From assembly GCF_000336675.1 (NCBI RefSeq), contig NZ_AOMB01000043.1, forward strand, positions 51,444-115,443: a DNA stretch of 64,000 bases, in the 5' to 3' direction. Each line of letters begins with the position of its first letter. The first letter of the stretch is position 1. Below the pieces are notes generated by a model, which worked only from the letters and a program-made list of their open reading frames with translations, was not told the DNA's origin and searched no databases. Below are positions 52,569 through 60,366 of the stretch, in pieces. The DNA comes from Halococcus hamelinensis 100A6. GTDB taxonomy: Archaea > Halobacteriota > Halobacteria > Halobacteriales > Halococcaceae. A program made the position numbers and the translations under genes.

Positions 52569-53035
52569 CAGTTCTCGACCTCCCGGTCTTCGACGATCAT
52601 CTCGACGTCGACCTCGGGGGTGTTCCAGGCGGTCGCCCGCCCCATCGCGCGGGGTTTGCGACCCTGGGACTCGCCGACCTTGTGGGCGGCGACGTGGCTG
52701 ATGACCATCGCGTCGGGCTCGAAGCCGCCGTGTTCGGCGTTCGCGCCGACGTTTTCGAGCAGGTCGAGGAAGGCCCCGGAGGCCTTCTCGGGGTAGCGAC
52801 CCGCGTCCCAGCCGTCGACGTCGCTCCGGTGGCCGACACCGGTGTTGTGCGACCGGAACGGGACCGATCGCGTGCCGTCGATGACGGCTTCGAGGTAGTC
52901 GCGGGCGTCCGCGATGGTCATCCCCTTGATCTCCCGGGCGATCTCCTTGCTGTGCTTGTGGCTCATGTGGCGCTCCCGGAGCATGGCTTTCGCCGTCTTC
53001 TCCGGGTCCGCGTCCACGCTGTAGCTGATTCCCAT
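52568..53035 (-). CDS. rpl22: Large-subunit ribosomal protein uL22
   Basis: 155 residues ([20 protein letters not shown]). [18 protein letters not shown] and [19 protein letters not shown] are the conserved archaeal uL22 parts; the hairpin reaches the exit tunnel. Start and uS19 stop are 15 nt apart. Confidence 0.97.
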   Translation of the reverse strand: MGISYSVDADPEKTAKAMLRERHMSHKHSKEIAREIKGMTIADARDYLEAVIDGTRSVPFRSHNTGVGHRSDVDGWDAGRYPEKASGAFLDLLENVGANAEHGGFEPDAMVISHVAAHKVGESQGRKPRAMGRATAWNTPEVDVEMIVEDREVEN

Positions 53036-53050
53036 TGTGTTAGTTCCCCA

Positions 53051-53473
53051 TCATTTGAGCGGTACGAACTTCGAGGACCGCGTCGCCCCGATGCCCGCCT
53101 GACCGTGTTCGACCGACGTCCGGGTGAGCTGGAACTCGCCCAGGTAGTGGCCGAGCATCTCGGGCTCGATGCGGACCCGCTCGAAGTCCTCGCCGTTGTG
53201 GATCGCGAAGGTCTTGCCGACGAACGCCGGGAGCACCGGCATGTCGCGCAGGTGCGTCCGGATCGGGTCGTTCGCGGTGGTCTCGTCGTCGGCCTCGCGG
53301 GCCTTCTCGAGGAGCTTCTCCTTCTCGACCGAGAGACCGCGCTCGATGCTGCGGCGCTTGCGCGCGGGCAGCAGCTCGGCGACCTCGTCGAGCTCCATCG
53401 CGTTCAGTTCCTCCATCGTGTGGCCGCGGTAGGTGAACTCGCCCTCACGGCCGGTTCTGTAATCAGAACTCAT
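53051..53473 (-). CDS. rps19: Small-subunit ribosomal protein uS19
   Basis: 140 residues. [21 protein letters not shown] is the archaeal N-terminal arm; the conserved [20 protein letters not shown] and [12 protein letters not shown] follow. Contacts 16S rRNA helices in the head. Confidence 0.97.
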   Translation of the reverse strand: MSSDYRTGREGEFTYRGHTMEELNAMELDEVAELLPARKRRSIERGLSVEKEKLLEKAREADDETTANDPIRTHLRDMPVLPAFVGKTFAIHNGEDFERVRIEPEMLGHYLGEFQLTRTSVEHGQAGIGATRSSKFVPLK

Positions 53474-53476
53474 GGT

Positions 53477-54190
53477 CTACTTCCTCCCGGTTCGCCGCGA
53501 GGCGATGTCGCCGACCTTCCGGCCGGGTGGTGCGTCCCGCGAGATGCTCTTCGGCTGGCCGGGGTGCTGGCGGCCACCGCCACCGAACGGGTGGTCGGCG
53601 GCGTTCATCGCCACACCGCTCACACGGGGGTACTTCGTCCCGCGCGAGCGCATCTTGTGGTGTTTGTTCCCCGCCTTCACGAACGGCTTCTCCGTCCGGC
53701 CGCCGCCCGCGACCACGCCGATCGTGGCGCGACACTGCGGGCTGAGGCGTTTGATCTCGTCGCTCGGCAGCTCGACCACCGCGGCGTGGCGGTCGTGGGT
53801 GATCAGCTGGGCGTTCACGCCCGACGACCGCGCGAACTTCCCGCCGTCGCCGGGGTGGCTCTCGACGTTGCAGACCGGGATCCCCTCGGGGATCTCGGCG
53901 AGCGGGAGCGTGTTGCCGGGTTTGATCTCGGCGGTGACTCCAACCTGGAGCTCCTCGCCGACGCCGATGCCCTCCGGCGCGAGCACCAGCCGTCTGTCGC
54001 CATCGTCGAACTCGACGGCGGCGATCGGCGCGCTCCGGGCGGGGTCGTGTTCGATGTCGACCACCGTGCCCGAGACGACGTCGTCGCCCTCGACGGTCGG
54101 GTGGGAGAGTTCGGCCTTGTATCGGTGTGACGGCGCGCGGAACGTCGGCGTCCCGCGACCACGCCGCTGACCCTGGATCCGTCGTCCCAT
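53477..54190 (-). CDS. rpl2: Large-subunit ribosomal protein uL2
   Basis: 237 residues from ATG 54190 (MGRRIQGQRRGRGTPTFR). The catalytic-centre segment SGVAMNAADHPFGGGGRQHP, with the conserved His, is intact. Central to peptidyl transferase assembly. The uL2 ATG and uL23 stop are one base apart. Confidence 0.98.
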   Translation of the reverse strand: MGRRIQGQRRGRGTPTFRAPSHRYKAELSHPTVEGDDVVSGTVVDIEHDPARSAPIAAVEFDDGDRRLVLAPEGIGVGEELQVGVTAEIKPGNTLPLAEIPEGIPVCNVESHPGDGGKFARSSGVNAQLITHDRHAAVVELPSDEIKRLSPQCRATIGVVAGGGRTEKPFVKAGNKHHKMRSRGTKYPRVSGVAMNAADHPFGGGGRQHPGQPKSISRDAPPGRKVGDIASRRTGRK

Positions 54191-54191
54191 C

Positions 54192-54443
54192 TCAGAACAC
54201 CCCCAGCCGCGAGGCGACGTCCTGTGCGTCGTCGTCCTCACTGAGCGTGACGGTCGCCTTCTTCTGTCCCCGCGGCGTGACCTGCGTGGTCACCTTCGTG
54301 ATGGCGACGTCGAACTGCTCTTCGAGGTCCGACTTGACGTCGGCCTTGGTGGCGTCGGTCGCCACCACGAACTGGAGCTTGTTTCGGTAGTCCATCTCGT
54401 TCATCGCCTTCTCGGTGACGTAGGGGTATTTCATGACACTCAT
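54192..54443 (-). CDS. rpl23: Large-subunit ribosomal protein uL23
   Basis: 83 residues. YPYVTEKAMNEMDYRNKLQF and KVTTQVTPRGQKKATVTLSE match archaeal uL23, which lines the exit tunnel and is the SRP docking site. Its ATG overlaps the TGA of a short ORF (54440-54505) rather than uL4 directly. Confidence 0.96.
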   Translation of the reverse strand: MSVMKYPYVTEKAMNEMDYRNKLQFVVATDATKADVKSDLEEQFDVAITKVTTQVTPRGQKKATVTLSEDDDAQDVASRLGVF

Positions 54444-54505
54444 CGCGTCTCACCTCGGGTGAGACCGATGTGGCCGAAGCGCGCGACGCGTGCTTCGAGC
54501 CTCAT
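54440..54505 (-). CDS. Possible 21-residue ORF bridging uL4 and uL23
   Basis: ATG 54505-54503 overlaps the uL4 stop as ATGA; the ORF (MRLEARVARFGHIG..) ends in a TGA that overlaps the uL23 ATG in the same way. So both ends show the classical coupling arrangement. No similarity to any protein is recognised, and 66 nt of open frame can be chance. A perfect hairpin lies inside it (54447-54465). Confidence 0.4.
   Translation of the reverse strand: MRLEARVARFGHIGLTRGETR
54447..54465 (-). promoter_or_regulatory. Perfect 8-bp hairpin between uL4 and uL23
   Basis: GTCTCACC-cga-GGTGAGAC on the transcript: 8 paired bases and a 3-nt loop, ending about 4 nt before the uL23 start codon. Likely to influence uL23 translation or to mark a processing site. 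Confidence 0.5.
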
Positions 54506-55239
54506 CGGTCGGCCACCTCCTCGATGGCACTCTCGGTCCAGATCGTCAGCCGGCCCGCCTGCGTGCCGGGCGCGAGGTCCTCCGCGTTGACCTCCTGCGC
54601 GGTGGCGACGTCGGCCCCGGCGAGGTTGCGCGCCGCGCGCGAGGGCTCGTCGCTCGTGACGAACAGGATGGATTTGGCTCGTTTGTACTTCCGGCCACGG
54701 GTCGTCCCGCGGCCCGCCCGCACCGTCCGGTCCTCGGCGCGCTCGATGTCGCCGGCGACCCCGAGCGCGTCGAGGAGGTCGGCGACCTCGCGGGTCTTCT
54801 CGAACTCCTCGAACTCGTCGCTCACGACGAGCGGGAGGTCGCCCTCGAAGACGTGCCCGCGTTCCTCGACCAGTTCGGGGTCGGCCGTGGCCGCGATGGC
54901 GCTCTGGGTCGCGAGCTTTCGCTCCTTCGTGTTGACCTTCTGCGAACGGTCCTGTTCTTCCTTCGGCGGGTGTGCCGCGCGACCGCTGACGGCCTGGGGG
55001 ACGCGCCGCGCCTGCCCGTTCGACTGGGGGACGTGGGCCATCCCGCGGCCGCTCCCCATCGATTCGGCGGGCGTGCGCATCCCGGCGTAGTCGTCGGCCC
55101 CGTGGGCCTGCGACCGGTTGGCCTGGGCGGCGCGCACCGACCGCGCGATGAGGTCGGGGCGGTACGGCGTCTCGAAGACCTCGGGGAGGTCGACCTCGCC
55201 CGCGTCCTCGCCGTCGGTGTCGAATTTGGTTACACTCAT
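54502..55239 (-). CDS. rpl4: Large-subunit ribosomal protein uL4
   Basis: 245 residues from ATG 55239. The exit-tunnel loop appears as MGSGRGMAHVPQSNGQARRVP (read in parts), then the globular RNA-binding domain (DLPLVVSDEFEEF, KYKRAKSILFVTSDEP, EDLAPGTQAGRLTIW). Overlaps uL3 by 4 nt. The usual uL4-uL23 junction is interrupted here by about 60 nt. Confidence 0.97.
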   Translation of the reverse strand: MSVTKFDTDGEDAGEVDLPEVFETPYRPDLIARSVRAAQANRSQAHGADDYAGMRTPAESMGSGRGMAHVPQSNGQARRVPQAVSGRAAHPPKEEQDRSQKVNTKERKLATQSAIAATADPELVEERGHVFEGDLPLVVSDEFEEFEKTREVADLLDALGVAGDIERAEDRTVRAGRGTTRGRKYKRAKSILFVTSDEPSRAARNLAGADVATAQEVNAEDLAPGTQAGRLTIWTESAIEEVADR

Positions 55240-56246
55240 TGTCCTTGGTTGGAGGCCGTCGAGACGTACCGGACCTCGGGGTCGAGGCGCGGCTGGTCTC
55301 CGGGTCGGATCGCCGGTCGGAAGCGAACGAGTCGCTGGTCCGGACCGGGAAGCGATCCCTTCACGAGCGCGTAGGGGCCGTCGACCTCGCCGTAGCCGAC
55401 GAAGCCACCTTCGGCGCTGGCGTCGTCGCCGTCGCCCACGCTCACGAGGCGCTTGTTGAGCTCCGTCCGCTGGTGGTAGCCCATCTGCCCCTGCTGGGGG
55501 ACCGTCGAGCGCACGCGCGAGGGGTTCCACGGGCCGAGGTTGCCGATGCGACGCCGCCACCCCTGACGGGCGTGTTTGCCCTTGCGTTTCTGGACGCCCC
55601 AGCGCTTGACGGGGCCCTGGGTGCCCTTGCCCTTCGTGACGCCGGCCGCGTCCATGTACTCGCCGGGGCGGAACACTTCGGTCATGTTGTGTTCGCCGCC
55701 GCCGGCGATGAGGTCGAGACCGAACTCGACGCGCTCGGTGACGTCGCCACCGCCGATCCGGGTCTCCATCACGTCGGGTTTCTTCTTCGGGATGTTCGCC
55801 ATCCCGCCCGGAACGGTGTGGGTGATGGCGCGGATCTCCGAGACGTCGCCGTCCTGGACGGCCTCCTCGAACGCCTCGGGGTCGGATTCGCCGTCCGGGA
55901 CGTCGAGCGCTCTGTCTAGGTCCGCGTGGAACTCGTCGGTCCACGTCTCGGTGAGCGGGCGAAGTCCGTAGGGGGTCTGTTCGTAGGCTCGCAGGGCGAC
56001 CGCGCGCATCGGGGGCGTCTCCACGACGGTGACAGGGACCGTCTGTTCCATCCCCTCGCGTGGCGAGTTCGCCGCGTCGTCGATCATCACGACGTGGCTC
56101 ATACCGGCCTTGTAGCCGGCAAAGCCCTGCAGCCCGGGCTGTCCGTCGTCGTCGGGCCACGACCCGAAGCGCGCGACCTCGCTGCTCGCGCGCTTTCGCG
56201 GGCTGTAGCCCATCGAGCCTTTTCGTGGTCTGTTTGGTTGTACCAT
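55236..56246 (-). CDS. rpl3: Large-subunit ribosomal protein uL3
   Basis: 336 residues (MVQPNRPRKGSMGYSPRKRA). The archaeal/eukaryal uL3 segments KGKGTQGPVKRWGVQKRKG and RVRSTVPQQGQMGYHQRTE are clear. The latter reaches the peptidyl transferase centre. Preceded by 17 nt after the SPOUT methyltransferase gene, so both are in one transcript. Confidence 0.98.
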   Translation of the reverse strand: MVQPNRPRKGSMGYSPRKRASSEVARFGSWPDDDGQPGLQGFAGYKAGMSHVVMIDDAANSPREGMEQTVPVTVVETPPMRAVALRAYEQTPYGLRPLTETWTDEFHADLDRALDVPDGESDPEAFEEAVQDGDVSEIRAITHTVPGGMANIPKKKPDVMETRIGGGDVTERVEFGLDLIAGGGEHNMTEVFRPGEYMDAAGVTKGKGTQGPVKRWGVQKRKGKHARQGWRRRIGNLGPWNPSRVRSTVPQQGQMGYHQRTELNKRLVSVGDGDDASAEGGFVGYGEVDGPYALVKGSLPGPDQRLVRFRPAIRPGDQPRLDPEVRYVSTASNQGQ

Positions 56247-56263
56247 CTTGTGTGTTCCCTCTG

Positions 56264-57091
56264 TTACGGCAGGGTCAGGCAGGCGAGGGTCGCGAACACG
56301 GCCTCTTCCGTGCGGACCACCTCGCTGCCCTGGTTCGGAACCGTGTTGAGCCAGCGGTCGAACCCGCCGTTCGGTTCGGCGCTCGTCACCGACTCGACGT
56401 CGATGCCGAGCATCGCCGGCAGCCCTCGTTCGGGGGCCCCGAAGGCGACTGTCAGGTCGCCGCCGGGCCCGCCGGCCAGTGCTCCGAGTCCGTCCGCCGT
56501 CAGCGCCTCGCCGTGGCGCGACGTGGCGACCCGGAGCCCGGCATCCTCACGGCCGAGCGCCGCCGGGAGGTCCGTGCGGTCGACGGCGAACCCGGGTGCG
56601 GGTTCGTCGACGATCCGTGCGCGGACCGGTTCTCGCGAAGATATCCTGACGGTCACGCGTTCCCCCTCGCCGACCTCCACTCCGGGAGGCACGACGAGCG
56701 AGACCGGGTGTTGCAGTCCGCAATTGACCCGAACGCGCCCATCAGGGCCGACCTCGGTCACGATTCCCTGTCTTAACGACCCCGAACTCTGTGGTCCGGA
56801 GCCGGTCCGTGGGACGGGGCGAAGCGGCGGCAGGACACCGACGTACTCCAATTCCTCGCGCGTGCCCCAGGCCTCCTTTCGGAGGTAGGGGGCCGTCGCG
56901 GCGTACGCGAGTACCGTGGCGACGAATCCGCCACCCCATCGTCGGTTCCCGCCGTCGTCCGGAAAGACCGTGACGCGGTCGACCCGGAAGACGGTGGCCG
57001 CACGAGCCACGAGGCCGACCTTGTGGGTCGCCTCGCGTTTGTCGCTCGCCTCCCGACAGAGGGATGACGGCACGAGTACGCTACGTGTCAT
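56264..57091 (-). CDS. SPOUT-class RNA methyltransferase (DUF171 / C9orf114-like)
   Basis: 275 residues from ATG 57091 (MTRSVLVPSSLCREASDKRE). The N-terminus, KVGLVARAATVFRVDRVTVF and the PPLRPVPRTG segment match the archaeal DUF171 family, SPOUT-fold proteins related to human SPOUT1. A central OB-like insert (GIVTEVGPDGRVRVNCG) follows. Its place at the head of the ribosomal operon is conserved in haloarchaea and suggests an rRNA target, not proven. A GNRA hairpin stands just before its start codon. Confidence 0.85.
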   Translation of the reverse strand: MTRSVLVPSSLCREASDKREATHKVGLVARAATVFRVDRVTVFPDDGGNRRWGGGFVATVLAYAATAPYLRKEAWGTREELEYVGVLPPLRPVPRTGSGPQSSGSLRQGIVTEVGPDGRVRVNCGLQHPVSLVVPPGVEVGEGERVTVRISSREPVRARIVDEPAPGFAVDRTDLPAALGREDAGLRVATSRHGEALTADGLGALAGGPGGDLTVAFGAPERGLPAMLGIDVESVTSAEPNGGFDRWLNTVPNQGSEVVRTEEAVFATLACLTLP

Positions 57092-57093
57092 GC

Positions 57094-57109
57094 CGGCGCT
57101 TTCGCGCCG
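57094..57109 (-). promoter_or_regulatory. GAAA-tetraloop hairpin in the leader of the ribosomal operon
   Basis: CGGCGC-GAAA-GCGCCG on the transcript, starting 18 nt and ending 3 nt upstream of the ATG at 57091. A 6-bp GC stem capped by a GNRA loop is very stable and lies where it could control translation initiation. Confidence 0.5.
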
Positions 57110-57127
57110 TGCCACTAGACTGTGGCG

Positions 57128-57152
57128 CTTTTACCGTATTGGGTCGTAAAAG
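57128..57152. promoter_or_regulatory. Dyad of TATA-like elements upstream of the ribosomal operon
   Basis: CTTTTAC (57128-57134) and its reverse complement GTAAAAG (57146-57152) with 11 nt between. The right arm read on the minus strand is a TATA-like box about 58 nt before ATG 57091, implying a leader of about 30 nt. The left arm could drive transcription the other way or bind a dimeric regulator. Confidence 0.45.
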
Positions 57153-57248
57153 GATAGCGCTTCGGCGGGCGCGTGCGCCGCGTTCACAGGGCGCGACGAA
57201 GCCCGTGTGGTGGGTTCTCCGTCCGGGGATTCGATTTCGATTCGGAAC

Positions 57249-57257
57249 GCTTTTACC
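57249..57257 (+). promoter_or_regulatory. TATA-like box of the tRNA-Gly gene
   Basis: GCTTTTACC, centred 30 nt before the tRNA 5' end at 57284, the expected spacing for archaeal RNA polymerase. Nearly the same sequence as the element at 57128. Confidence 0.55.
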
Positions 57258-57283
57258 TTCCAGCGGGATACTGAGAGTGCAGG

Positions 57284-57354
57284 GCGCTGGTAGTGTAGTG
57301 GTATCACGTGACCTTGCCATGGTCACAACCCGAGTTCAAATCTCGGCCAGCGCA
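57284..57354 (+). tRNA. tRNA-Gly (anticodon GCC)
   Basis: 71 nt. Acceptor stem GCGCTGG pairs with CCAGCGC, followed by discriminator A; anticodon stem TGACC/GGTCA encloses loop TTGCCAT with anticodon GCC at 34-36; the T-arm has GTTCAAATC. No intron. CCA is not encoded. Confidence 0.97.
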
Positions 57355-57522
57355 CTTCTCTCGACGCAACTCCACGAGCGCTCGCTTCGTGATGGTGACG
57401 GCGACGTTGTAACGGTAGATTATAGCCGACATACGCTATTAGAGCCACGAGCGACAGCAGATGGCACCGCTCAGTAGGTTCCCAATTCGACCCGCATCGT
57501 GGGAAAACGGCCCCATTCTCGG

Positions 57523-57541
57523 AGCGTTTACAGAGGTTTAG
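57523..57541 (+). promoter_or_regulatory. TATA-like sequence of the first VapBC module
   Basis: GCGTTTACAG at about 57523-57532 lies 25-30 nt before ATG 57556 and would give a leaderless mRNA. The region 57355-57555 is AT-richer than the surroundings and holds no other gene. Confidence 0.4.
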
Positions 57542-57555
57542 CCACTATCTCACCT

Positions 57556-57780
57556 ATGGACGTGGACGCAGAGGACGGCCGTGTCTATCTCCCGAAACAC
57601 CTCCGGGAGAAGTTCGGCGACCGGTTCGAGCTCGTCGACCGCGGTGACCGGCTCGTACTTATCCCCGTCGACGAGGACCCACTGGCCGCGCTCCGCGAGG
57701 AGTTCCGCAACGTAGACGCTTCCGCCGAGGAGCTAAAACAGGGGGCACTAGACGAGGCGCTCGACGAGGCCGGCCCGTGA
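57556..57780 (+). CDS. AbrB-type antitoxin (VapB-like)
   Basis: 74 residues from ATG 57556 (MDVDAEDGRVYLPKHLREKF). The short swapped-hairpin SpoVT/AbrB fold is seen in RVYLPKHLREKFGDRFELVD and RLVLIPVDEDPLAAL; the C-terminal helical tail would wrap the toxin. Binds its own promoter and neutralises the PIN toxin encoded next. Stop and toxin start overlap as GTGA. Confidence 0.75.
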   Translation: MDVDAEDGRVYLPKHLREKFGDRFELVDRGDRLVLIPVDEDPLAALREEFRNVDASAEELKQGALDEALDEAGP

Positions 57781-58142
57781 TCTACGTCGAGGGGGATTTC
57801 CTGCTCGCGCTCATCAAGGAAGACGACTGGCTCGGAGAGCGGGCCGCGACACTTTACGAGAAACATCGCGAGGAGCTATGGACCTCGCAGTACGCCCTGC
57901 TCGAACTCATGCTGGTCGCCTACCGCGAGGACAGAAACGTCGAACGGGTCGTCGTGAACGCGAGTCGGCTGGTCGACGTTCGTGGCGACGTCGAAACCAT
58001 CCTCGCGGCGGCGAGCCACGTCGAGGAACACGGACTCACGCCGCTCGATGCGCTCCATCTCGTGTCCGCCGGCGACGACGCGATCCTTTCGAGCGACTCG
58101 GCATACGACCCGTTCTCGGAGCGCGTCCGATTAGAAGAGTGA
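57777..58142 (+). CDS. PIN-domain ribonuclease toxin (VapC-like)
   Basis: 121 residues from a GTG start at 57777. PIN landmarks: an acidic first motif (YVEGD, with Glu where many VapC have Asp), a middle ELMLVAYRE, LTPLDALHLV and a terminal SSDSAYD. Four acidic residues would hold Mg2+ for RNA cleavage. With the upstream antitoxin it forms a type II toxin-antitoxin pair, 26 nt from a convergent second pair. Confidence 0.8.
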   Translation: MIYVEGDFLLALIKEDDWLGERAATLYEKHREELWTSQYALLELMLVAYREDRNVERVVVNASRLVDVRGDVETILAAASHVEEHGLTPLDALHLVSAGDDAILSSDSAYDPFSERVRLEE

Positions 58143-58168
58143 CCGAGGTCGAAAGCGATCGGTGTTGT

Positions 58169-58576
58169 TCAGATGACCTCCGTCTCGATCTCGTCCAGTC
58201 CCTCGAAATCGGGATCGCCCGAAAACAGCGTTTCACAGCCGGTCATCATCGCAAGCGCGAGATGGATCGCATCGGCGTAGGATAGCTCGCGCTCGCCGCG
58301 CTGGTAGTACTTCTCGCGGAGCCGTGCGGCGGTCAGCGCGGCGTCGGCGGTGATCGGCACCACCTCCAGCTCCTCGAATCGCTGGATGGTTCCGACCACT
58401 CGTTCGGCGCGTTCCGCATCGAACTTCTCGCCGATACGGTAGCGGACCTCCATCAGAACCGTCGTCGCGACCACTCCACCCCGTTCGGGGATCCGTTCGA
58501 GCACCGCCTCGGCGTCGCGCCAGCGGTCGTCCGCGGCGAAGAACTCGATCCAGACCCACGAGTCGACGAATATCAC
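58169..58576 (-). CDS. PIN-domain ribonuclease toxin (VapC-like)
   Basis: 135 residues from a GTG at 58576 that overlaps the antitoxin stop as GTGA. MIFVDSWVWIEFF gives Asp5; TTVLMEVRYRIGE, ELSYADAIHLALA and TLFSGDPDFEG supply the other acidic residues of the PIN site. Clear toxin partner of the AbrB protein encoded just before it. Confidence 0.85.
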   Translation of the reverse strand: MIFVDSWVWIEFFAADDRWRDAEAVLERIPERGGVVATTVLMEVRYRIGEKFDAERAERVVGTIQRFEELEVVPITADAALTAARLREKYYQRGERELSYADAIHLALAMMTGCETLFSGDPDFEGLDEIETEVI

Positions 58577-58824
58577 TCGACGCTGCTCCAGCGCCGCTTC
58601 GATTCGCGTTGCATGGCTTCGATGTCGGTCTCGGTGAACTCGACCTCGTCACGGAGTTCCCGGAGTTCGTCGAGCGGCGCGTCCTCCTTCCGGAGTCGAA
58701 CCGTGCCGTCCTCCGCGACCTCGAAGGAGACTCTCTCGCCCCGTTCGAGGTCCAGCCGGTCGCGGACCGCCTTCGGGATGGTTATCTGCCCCTTGCTCGT
58801 GACGGTCGCCTCGTGGACACTCAT
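58573..58824 (-). CDS. AbrB-type antitoxin (VapB-like)
   Basis: 83 residues from ATG 58824. HEATVTSKGQITIPKAVRD is the canonical SpoVT/AbrB DNA-binding motif, followed by FEVAEDGTVRLRK. A C-terminal acidic helix would bind the toxin. Represses its own operon by analogy with the family. An earlier in-frame ATG at 58857 is also possible. Confidence 0.85.
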   Translation of the reverse strand: MSVHEATVTSKGQITIPKAVRDRLDLERGERVSFEVAEDGTVRLRKEDAPLDELRELRDEVEFTETDIEAMQRESKRRWSSVE

Positions 58825-58914
58825 CTCGTACTCGTTTTCGTCGTCACGGAGCATCAATATTCTCCTTACTCGAAGGTTCGACCACCCGTTCCGAGGGCAG
58901 CGGAGGACCCGTGG

Positions 58915-59781
58915 TCAGTCCCGCTCGTACTCGACGAGTTCGACCCGCTGGTCGAGCGAGCCGTTCTCGTCGTAGATGGCGACGTAGGGCGCGCTGGAGA
59001 AGGCTTGCTGGGTGCAGACCTCCTGGGTGAGGGTGCCGTTGATCCGCGTCTCGACCACGTAGCAGTCGACGCCGGCGTACGATTCGGTGCCGGTGACCTC
59101 GATCTCCATCGACCCCTCGGCCGACTGCTGGGAGAACCGGTCGCCGACCGCGAGGTCCTCGCCGCCGACGGCACCGGCCCCGATGCCGCCGAGCTGGATC
59201 GCGACGAGGTAGCCGTAGATCGGCGACGTCACGAGCTGGGATTCGACCTCGCCGACCGGTCCCGTGACGGTCGATTCGGCCGAGTCGCCGCCGAGCTTGT
59301 AGCTGGTCGTCACCGTCGCCCGGCCGTTCTCGACGTCCGTGACCTCGAAGGCCATCCGCCCGGTGCCCTCCTCGGCCGATTCGATCTCGAAGACGTACCG
59401 ACCGGGCTTCGAGAGGTTGAACCACTCCTCCTCGGCGTCGAGCGAGCCGTCGTTCGACGGGCCGCTCTCCGAATCGCCGGACGAGTCGCTCTCGCCACCG
59501 GCGTTCGAACTACTGCTACTACCACTACTACCACTGGCCGCAGCGGTGTCGGCATCGCCGGACGAATCGGTCCCCGAGCCGCTTGACGAACCCGAATCGG
59601 CGGCCGTGGCGTTCCCGCCCCCGCTCGTGGCGGGTTCGGAACCGCCGTCGCCGCCGGATCCGGCGTTCGAGGCCGTGGGTGTTCCATCGTCCCCCGAGCC
59701 GCCGAGGCCGCCGAGGCCGGTACAGCCCGCGAGGACGACGACGAGGCAGACGAATATCGTTTGAACTGCGTGTCGTCTCAT
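58915..59781 (-). CDS. Secreted lipoprotein, function unknown
   Basis: 288 residues from ATG 59781. Signal peptide TIFVCLVVVLAG with lipobox ending LAGC at about 20, then a long Ser/Gly/Asp/Asn-rich linker (about residues 21-105) encoded partly by a trinucleotide AGT/GGT run. The globular part (about 106-288) has WFNLSKPGRYVFEIES and ends LVEYERD; two Cys (YAGVDCY and EVCTQQ) could pair. The family is not recognised. Overlaps the PsbP-like gene by 4 nt. Confidence 0.75.
   Translation of the reverse strand: MRRHAVQTIFVCLVVVLAGCTGLGGLGGSGDDGTPTASNAGSGGDGGSEPATSGGGNATAADSGSSSGSGTDSSGDADTAAASGSSGSSSSSNAGGESDSSGDSESGPSNDGSLDAEEEWFNLSKPGRYVFEIESAEEGTGRMAFEVTDVENGRATVTTSYKLGGDSAESTVTGPVGEVESQLVTSPIYGYLVAIQLGGIGAGAVGGEDLAVGDRFSQQSAEGSMEIEVTGTESYAGVDCYVVETRINGTLTQEVCTQQAFSSAPYVAIYDENGSLDQRVELVEYERD
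59509..59535. repeat. Trinucleotide repeat coding a Ser/Gly run
   Basis: Nine triplets (ACT, ACC or GCT on the plus strand) in a row, encoding AGT/AGC/GGT codons in the lipoprotein linker. AGT is rare in this GC-rich DNA, so the run stands out; slippage would change linker length but not frame. Confidence 0.7.
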
Positions 59782-60359
59782 CGAGTGGGGTTCCGTGATC
59801 GGTCGAGCGGTTCGAACGCGAACGAGGCGACGATCCGCTCGGCGGTCGCCTCGAACCCGGTCGTGTCGTTCCAGTCCACCCCGAGGGTGTAGCCGGTGCG
59901 GTCGTCCCGAGCGAAGAGGTACGAGAGCCACCATCGCTCGCCGGAGTCCCCGACGTAGGTACAGTCGACGACGACGCCCTGGTGGTCGTCCCCCGGCTTC
60001 CGTTCGCGGTGGCTACGGAGTTCGAGCGAGTGGACGTGGTCGTCGTCGGCGAGTTCGGTCAGGAACGTCGCGGCACACGCCGCAGGGTCGAACCGGGTCG
60101 TCTCGACGAACACCGCCGCCCCGGCACCGCTCCGGCGGCTTTCGAGGACGACGCCAGAGAGGTCGGATTCGACCGACCAGTCGGCCGGGTACGCGAGTCG
60201 GTAGCCGTACCGGTCGTCGGTGTAGACGGCGAACTCGGGCTCGTCGCTCGACCCGCCGTCGGTTTCGACGGTGGTGGGTGTTCGAAATCGCTCGTCCGCG
60301 GTCGTCCCGGCCGGGGTGAGCGCCGCCGGGAGGAACGGTTCGAGCGCGGTCGCTTTCAT
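59778..60359 (-). CDS. PsbP-like / DUF1795-type protein
   Basis: 193 residues. DDRYGYRLAYPADWSVES followed by VVLESRRSGAGAAVFVETT is the PsbP/Mog1 fold opening; ATAERIVASFAFEP ends the domain. No clear signal peptide (the start is hydrophobic only weakly). Coupled to the lipoprotein gene by a 4-nt overlap, so the two may act together at the cell surface. Function unknown. Confidence 0.6.
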   Translation of the reverse strand: MKATALEPFLPAALTPAGTTADERFRTPTTVETDGGSSDEPEFAVYTDDRYGYRLAYPADWSVESDLSGVVLESRRSGAGAAVFVETTRFDPAACAATFLTELADDDHVHSLELRSHRERKPGDDHQGVVVDCTYVGDSGERWWLSYLFARDDRTGYTLGVDWNDTTGFEATAERIVASFAFEPLDRSRNPTR

Positions 60360-60366
60360 CGCCCGC

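Noticed and set aside
57340..57354. tRNA 3'-end as an attachment site
   Set aside because: Eleven bases of it recur near 7230, far away and inside a GT4 gene, which is expected by chance. No flanking repeat or integrase gene is present.
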